NCBI GenBank assembly: GCA_036310005.1 | Contig: JAXJSP010000017.1 | Span: 1-17,767, forward strand | DNA from: JAXJSP01 sp036310005 | GTDB lineage: Bacteria; Bacillota; Clostridia; Oscillospirales; Acutalibacteraceae | Length of the DNA: 17,767 nucleotides | Direction of reading: 5' to 3' | In this document: positions 13,709-17,767 of the stretch, piece by piece | Layout: each line of letters starts with the position of its first letter | Position numbering within the stretch: the stretch's first letter is position 1 | Program-made: the position numbers and the translations under genes | Notes under the pieces: generated by a model | What the model was told of the DNA's origin: nothing | The model's input: only the letters and a program-made list of their open reading frames with translations | Databases searched by the model: none

Positions 13709-15709
13709 ATGAAAAATTATTCTACAAAGGACATTAGAAATATTGCTCTTTTGGGACACTCTTCAAGTGGTAAATCGACTCTGGCAGAGTCAATTTTTTG
13801 CACAGTCGGACTAGTGGACAGAATGGGCAAAAATGCTAACGGAACTTTGTTTTCTGATTTTGATAGTGAAGAAAAAAAGAGAAATGCATCGGTGTCATTG
13901 TCAACAGTAGCGGTTGAGTATAACGACTGTAAACTTAATTTGCTTGATGCACCGGGTTCTTTTGATTTTATAGGAGGTGTTTGTGAAGCAATATCCGCAA
14001 CTGATTTTGCGCTTATTGTTTTATCCGGTAAATCGGGACTTAATTCAGGCGCAAAAACTGCCCTTGAATTTTGTGAAAACGCAGGTGTTCCGTTCGGGTT
14101 TTATATTGGTAAATTGGACTCATCAAGCGCGGCTTACAATAAAGTTTTATCTTCACTTACAGGTATTTACGGTGCTAAAATTTGTCCTGTTACCATTCCT
14201 GTATATGACTTAAATACCGTTATCGGTTATGCTGATATAATTAACAGGAAAGCATATTCTTATACCGATGGTAAAGCAAGTTCAATTGAGTTTCCGAATA
14301 ATGAATTTACCGAGAATTTACTTAATGTACTTATTGAAAATGTCGCTTCTCAAGACGAAGTTTTAATGGAGAAATATTTTGAAGGCGAGCAGTTAAGCGC
14401 AGATGAAATAATTTCTGCTATGAAATCGGCAATATCAAATGGCGATATCATTCCTGTATTTGCGGGTTGTCAGCAACTTTGCGAGGGAACTGATCTCTTG
14501 CTTGATTTGACAAAATCAATTTTACCTTCACCAAAGACAGAAGAAGGCAATACAAAAGCATTTGTCTATAAGACTGTTTCTGACCCTTATGTCGGAAAAA
14601 TGAATTATATAAAAGTGTTATCGGGTGTAATTAAAGCAGATACAAAACTTATTGACTCTAATACCGGCGATGAAATCAAGATATCAAAAATTTCTTGCCC
14701 TGTCGGTGCAAAGCAAGTTGATGTTGCTGAAGTTGTAGCAGGCGATATTTGTGTTATAAGCAAATTAAATGATGTTAAAACGGGAGATGCCTTATATACA
14801 GCGGGAGATAATGCCGAAAGCGTAGATATTAAATATCCGAAACCCGTATTTTCTATGGCGGTTGTTACTGTTAAAAAAGGTGATGAAGAAAAAGCGGCGT
14901 CTGCTTTATTAAAACTTTGTGATGAAGACCCGACATTGGTATTTAAACTTGATAAGGAAACAGGACAGCAAATCATTTCAGGTCAGGGAGAAACTCATTT
15001 AGATTGTGTTGTATCAAAACTAAAAGATAAATATGGTGTAGAAATAAAACTCCAAAAACCCGATTTTGCTTATAGAGAAACCATTCGTAAAAGCGTAAAA
15101 GTACAAGGAAAATATAAAAAACAATCAGGCGGACACGGACAGTACGGTGATGTTTGGATTGAATTTGAGCCGAGCGATACAGATGAATTTAAATTTGAAG
15201 AGAAAATTTTCGGTGGCGCTGTGCCTAAAAATTTCTTCCCGGCAGTTGAAAAGGGCTTAAAAGACAGCGTTGAAAAAGGTATGCTTGCCGGTTATCCTGT
15301 TATCGGACTCAAAGCAACATTAGTTGACGGTTCATACCACCCCGTAGATTCATCTGAAATGTCGTTTAAAACCGCTGCTTCTTTAGCCTTTAAAGAGGCC
15401 ATGCCAAAAGCCGATGCAGTTTTACTTGAACCCGTCGGAACATTAACCGTAACAATTAAAGATGACTTTATGGGTGATGTTATCGGGGATATCAACAAAA
15501 GAAGAGGCAGGGTGCTCGGAATGGATCCTGTCGAAAAAGGAATGTCGCAGGTAACAGCAGAAGTGCCTATCGGTGAAATGCACGATTTTTCGACTTCAAT
15601 GCGCTCAATTACACAAAGCAGAGCAATATTTACACTTGAGTTTGTTCGTTATGAGGAAATGCCTATGAATTTAGCTCAAAAAATTATGGAAAAGAACAAT
15701 AAGGAATAA
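13709..15709 (+). CDS. Elongation factor G paralogue (EF-G-like GTPase)
   Basis: The 666-residue protein has the EF-G domain order. A GTPase domain with P-loop GHSSSGKS (16-23) comes first, then domains II and III (about 270-450). Domain IV carries GGHGQYGDVWIEFEP and the tip segment HPVDSSEMSFKTAAS, and domain V follows. EF-G drives ribosomal translocation, but this copy departs from the canonical factor. The DTPGH of switch II is DAPGS (80-84), so the catalytic His is Ser. The G4 motif NKxD is GKLD (134-137). The RGITI of switch I is RNASV. The domain IV elements suggest it still reaches the decoding centre. The frame opens at a TTG at 13688, but the ATG at 13709 is preferred, with AAGGG 10 bases upstream. 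It is a stand-alone gene, not in a str operon, so it is probably a second EF-G. RF3 and Tet(M)-type factors are less likely by motif and length. Confidence 0.9.
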   Translation: MKNYSTKDIRNIALLGHSSSGKSTLAESIFCTVGLVDRMGKNANGTLFSDFDSEEKKRNASVSLSTVAVEYNDCKLNLLDAPGSFDFIGGVCEAISATDFALIVLSGKSGLNSGAKTALEFCENAGVPFGFYIGKLDSSSAAYNKVLSSLTGIYGAKICPVTIPVYDLNTVIGYADIINRKAYSYTDGKASSIEFPNNEFTENLLNVLIENVASQDEVLMEKYFEGEQLSADEIISAMKSAISNGDIIPVFAGCQQLCEGTDLLLDLTKSILPSPKTEEGNTKAFVYKTVSDPYVGKMNYIKVLSGVIKADTKLIDSNTGDEIKISKISCPVGAKQVDVAEVVAGDICVISKLNDVKTGDALYTAGDNAESVDIKYPKPVFSMAVVTVKKGDEEKAASALLKLCDEDPTLVFKLDKETGQQIISGQGETHLDCVVSKLKDKYGVEIKLQKPDFAYRETIRKSVKVQGKYKKQSGGHGQYGDVWIEFEPSDTDEFKFEEKIFGGAVPKNFFPAVEKGLKDSVEKGMLAGYPVIGLKATLVDGSYHPVDSSEMSFKTAASLAFKEAMPKADAVLLEPVGTLTVTIKDDFMGDVIGDINKRRGRVLGMDPVEKGMSQVTAEVPIGEMHDFSTSMRSITQSRAIFTLEFVRYEEMPMNLAQKIMEKNNKE

Positions 15710-15743
15710 ATAAACTCGCCATTTTTGGCGAGTTTATTTTCTT
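15709..15743 (+). terminator. Rho-independent terminator after the EF-G paralogue
   Basis: AATAAACTCGCC (15709-15720) pairs perfectly with 15727-15738 around a 6-base loop, followed by a T-rich run. It starts at the last base of the EF-G-like stop codon and lies ahead of a separate promoter for guaB, so the two genes are transcribed independently. Confidence 0.88.
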
Positions 15744-15764
15744 ATATGATATATTAAAAATATG

Positions 15765-15793
15765 TTGAAAAATTTCATTTATAGTTGTATAAT
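15765..15793 (+). promoter_or_regulatory. Sigma-A promoter for guaB
   Basis: TTGAAA (15765-15770), a 17-base spacer and a perfect TATAAT (15788-15793) lie upstream of AAGGAG and the ATG at 15823. The predicted leader is only about 20-25 bases, which leaves no room for a purine riboswitch. Confidence 0.82.
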
Positions 15794-15822
15794 ATTTAAA
15801 ATTTATATAAAGGAGATTAATT

Positions 15823-17313
15823 ATGGCCACTTTTTTTGATAAACCTTCGCATACTTTTAACGAGTATTTGTTAGTTCCCGGATATTCATCGGATAAATGT
15901 ATTCCCGATAATGTTAGTTTAAAAACACCGCTCGTTAAGTATAAAAAGGGAACTGAACCTGCAATCACAATGAATATCCCGATGGTATCTGCCATTATGC
16001 AGTCTGTTTCAGGAGACAGATTGGCGATTGCACTTGCAAAAGAAGGTGGAGTTTCATTTATATACGGATCTCAGTCTATTGAGGATGAGGCGGCTATGGT
16101 AGCAAGAGTAAAAGGATATAAAGCCGGCTTTGTCAAAAGCGATTCCAATATTCGCCCCGACCAAACTTTAAAGGACATTTTAGATTTAAAGGAAAAAACA
16201 GGACACTCTACCGTTGCTGTCACCGACGATGGAACTGCGGACGGTAAATTGCTCGGTATAGTTACAAGCAGAGATTACAGAGTGAGTCGTATGTCAGAGG
16301 ATGAAAAGGTTGAAAACTTTATGACTCCTCTAAACAAAATGGTTACCGCAAAAGAAGGCATTTCATTAAGTGAGGCTAACGATATTATTTGGGACAGAAA
16401 ACTTAACGCTTTGCCTGTTGTTTCAAATGACGGAAAACTTTGTTATTTTGTATTCAGAAAAGATTATGATATACATAAAGAAAATCCTAACGAATTGTTA
16501 GACTCTCAAAAGAGATATGTTGTAGGTGCCGGAATTAATACAAGAGACTTTGCTCAAAGAGTACCCGCGCTTGTTAATGCAGGTGCAGATGTTGTTTGTA
16601 TTGACTCATCGGAAGGTTTTTCTGAATGGCAAAAAATTACGATTAAATGGATAAGAGACAATTATGGCGATAGTGTTAAAGTCGGAGCAGGTAATGTCGT
16701 AGATGCCGAGGGCTTTAAGTTTTTGGCAGATTGCGGTGCGGACTTTATCAAAGTCGGTATTGGCGGCGGTTCTATTTGTATTACCAGAGAAACAAAGGGT
16801 ATCGGCAGAGGACAAGCCACTGCATTAATCGAAGTTTGTAAGGCAAGAGATGAATATTTCAAACAAACAGGCATATATATCCCTGTTTGTTCAGACGGTG
16901 GCATAGTGCATGACCATCATATAACATTAGCGCTTGCGATGGGTGCCGATTTTGTAATGCTCGGCAGATATTTTGCAAGATTTGATGAATCTCCTACACA
17001 AAAAATTAATATTAACGGTTCTCTTATGAAAGAGTATTGGGGCGAAGGCTCGAACAGAGCAAGAAATTGGCAGCGATACGATTTAGGCGGATCTAAAAAA
17101 CTTTCATTTGAAGAAGGCGTTGATTCTTATGTGCCTTATGCCGGAAAACTTTCAGATAATGTCAGAACAACATTGGCAAAAGTTAAAAGTACAATGTGCA
17201 ACTGCGGTGCATTAACTATTGAGGAACTTCAAAAGAATGCAAAACTTACTTTGGTTTCAAGCGTAAGTATTGTTGAGGGCGGAGCGCACGATGTAGTTTT
17301 AAAATCAAAATAA
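15823..17313 (+). CDS. guaB: Inosine-5'-monophosphate dehydrogenase, Tritrichomonas foetus type
   Basis: IMPDH oxidises IMP to XMP with NAD+, the committed step to GMP. The 496-residue protein has the (beta/alpha)8 barrel interrupted by a CBS-domain pair (about residues 107-215, with MTPLNKMVTAKEG and LNALPVV). The active-site loop is GIGGGSICITRE with catalytic Cys319. Asp261 lies in CIDSSEGFS, and the mobile flap carries Arg418-Tyr419 in RARNWQRYDLGG. These features match the divergent IMPDH of the protozoan T. foetus as I remember it, including identical residue numbers, rather than the usual bacterial GVGPGSICTTR type. The C-terminal MCNCGALTI and SSVSIVEGGAHDV segments also match. AAGGAG precedes the ATG, and the gene has its own promoter and terminator. 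GMP reductase is excluded by the CBS domains and the Arg-Tyr flap. Confidence 0.95.
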   Translation: MATFFDKPSHTFNEYLLVPGYSSDKCIPDNVSLKTPLVKYKKGTEPAITMNIPMVSAIMQSVSGDRLAIALAKEGGVSFIYGSQSIEDEAAMVARVKGYKAGFVKSDSNIRPDQTLKDILDLKEKTGHSTVAVTDDGTADGKLLGIVTSRDYRVSRMSEDEKVENFMTPLNKMVTAKEGISLSEANDIIWDRKLNALPVVSNDGKLCYFVFRKDYDIHKENPNELLDSQKRYVVGAGINTRDFAQRVPALVNAGADVVCIDSSEGFSEWQKITIKWIRDNYGDSVKVGAGNVVDAEGFKFLADCGADFIKVGIGGGSICITRETKGIGRGQATALIEVCKARDEYFKQTGIYIPVCSDGGIVHDHHITLALAMGADFVMLGRYFARFDESPTQKININGSLMKEYWGEGSNRARNWQRYDLGGSKKLSFEEGVDSYVPYAGKLSDNVRTTLAKVKSTMCNCGALTIEELQKNAKLTLVSSVSIVEGGAHDVVLKSK

Positions 17314-17315
17314 TT

Positions 17316-17355
17316 AAAATACAGTTTAGCATTTTTGCTAAACTGTATTTTTTTT
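17316..17355 (+). terminator. Rho-independent terminator after guaB
   Basis: The arms at 17316-17331 and 17336-17351 are perfectly complementary over 16 bp (AAAATACAGTTTAGCA and its complement) around a TTTT loop, followed by more T to 17355. It lies 3 bases after the guaB stop and just ahead of the tmRNA promoter. Confidence 0.92.
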
Positions 17356-17359
17356 AATC

Positions 17360-17388
17360 TTGACGATAATAATATAAAAGTGTAGAAT
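17360..17388 (+). promoter_or_regulatory. Sigma-A promoter for ssrA
   Basis: TTGACG (17360-17365), a 17-base spacer and TAGAAT (17383-17388) lie just upstream of the tmRNA 5' end at 17401. The predicted start is within about 6 bases of the mature end, so little 5' trimming would be needed. Confidence 0.82.
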
Positions 17389-17400
17389 ATATTTATATAT

Positions 17401-17749
17401 GGGGGCGTAAAGGCTTCGACAGGGATTTTGAACTGTGATAAGCGGGTAGTGTCGCACAATCACTTAAAAGGTGCAACTTTTAAAAATAAACGACAACAAT
17501 AACGTTCGTCTTGCTGCTTAATTAAAGCAGCACGCTGCCCTGCATTACTGTCGTGCAGATAAGCAGTGTCATTCAGACAGTAAAGGTGAACAGGTGAGTT
17601 TCCGGTAACCTGTCATCATTTACGGAATACTTTTAAATCTTGTTAGTCTTTGAACATAATTTAAAGGGAATTTTAAGTAAAGACTGCACCCGGAGAAAGT
17701 CACAGGAATGAATTTTTGGACACGAGTTCGATTCTCGTCGCCTCCACCA
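17401..17749 (+). ncRNA. ssrA: Transfer-messenger RNA (tmRNA, one-piece)
   Basis: tmRNA rescues stalled ribosomes by acting first as an alanyl-tRNA and then as a short mRNA encoding a degradation tag. The 5' end GGGGGCG (17401-17407) pairs with CGCCTCC (17739-17745), with a G-U wobble at the third pair, the alanine identity element. The T arm is ACGAG-TTCGATT-CTCGT (17722-17738), and CCA is encoded at 17747-17749. The conserved GTAAAGGCTTCGAC follows the 5' arm. The tag frame reads AAC GAC AAC AAT AAC GTT CGT CTT GCT GCT TAA (17489-17521), that is NDNNNVRLAA. Its stop lies in a helix formed by GCTGCTT and its downstream complement, as in other tmRNAs. The first tag codon is uncertain; the preceding in-frame codon is ATA. 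SmpB would be the protein partner, but its gene is not in this window. Confidence 0.96.
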
Positions 17750-17767
17750 TAACGCGCATAGACGAAC

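Noticed and set aside
15744..15822. Purine riboswitch upstream of guaB
   Set aside because: The promoter places the transcript start only about 20-25 bases before the ATG, and no purine aptamer core is visible.
17229..17459. A 76-codon open frame on the - strand across the guaB end and ssrA start
   Set aside because: It overlaps the guaB 3' end, a perfect terminator hairpin, the ssrA promoter and the tmRNA 5' end, and has no binding site or recognisable sequence.
1..17767. CRISPR arrays, insertion sequences, tRNA and rRNA genes
   Set aside because: No regularly spaced direct repeats, transposase-like reading frames, terminal inverted repeats or tRNA cloverleafs (other than the tmRNA acceptor/T arm) were seen.

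Overview
The window looks like a stretch of chromosome from a low-GC, endospore-forming Firmicute, most likely class Clostridia. The supporting signs are AT-rich DNA, strong AGGAGG-type ribosome binding sites, some TTG starts, spoIIR, sigma-A promoters with exact 17-base spacers, and a one-piece tmRNA gene. I cannot name the species; an Oscillospirales-type gut bacterium is a guess.

Layout. (1) 1-1762: the tail of an unidentified + strand gene meets a bidirectional terminator, followed by the leftward ACT-domain/UPF0210 pair of unknown function. (2) 1806-5088: divergent promoters, then a rightward run of an Lrp/AsnC regulator, a class I aminotransferase (resembling the alaR-alaT pair of Bacillus subtilis), ispE (isoprenoid precursor kinase) and spoIIR (sporulation signal). 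It ends in a near-perfect hairpin. (3) 5092-12794: a leftward five-gene operon with one strong promoter and tight or overlapping junctions. In transcription order it encodes a LicD phosphotransferase with a long helical tail, a second LicD-like protein that has lost the acidic metal motif, an acetolactate-synthase-like ThDP enzyme, a short-chain dehydrogenase, and a TagD-type cytidylyltransferase fused to a degenerate Gfo/Idh/MocA domain. (4) 12812-17749: rightward, separately promoted housekeeping-type genes: trmB, an EF-G paralogue, guaB and ssrA.

The most interesting part is the five-gene operon. A ThDP carboligase, a reductase, a CTP-dependent activator and LicD-type transferases together read as a pathway that builds a small CDP-activated group and attaches it to a surface glycan or other acceptor. 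It lacks the choline kinase and choline transporter of the known lic loci, and I do not recognise it as a described system. The substrate is unknown.

Secondary points of interest are the IMP dehydrogenase, which matches the Tritrichomonas foetus enzyme down to residue numbering; an EF-G paralogue without the switch II histidine; a TrmB with Cys in place of the conserved Asp; a spoIIR start embedded in a terminator-like hairpin; and an unusual tmRNA tag. No CRISPR array, insertion sequence, tRNA or rRNA gene was seen. No gene-free stretch exceeds 300 bases; the longest, about 180 bases before the EF-G paralogue, holds its promoter and leader.
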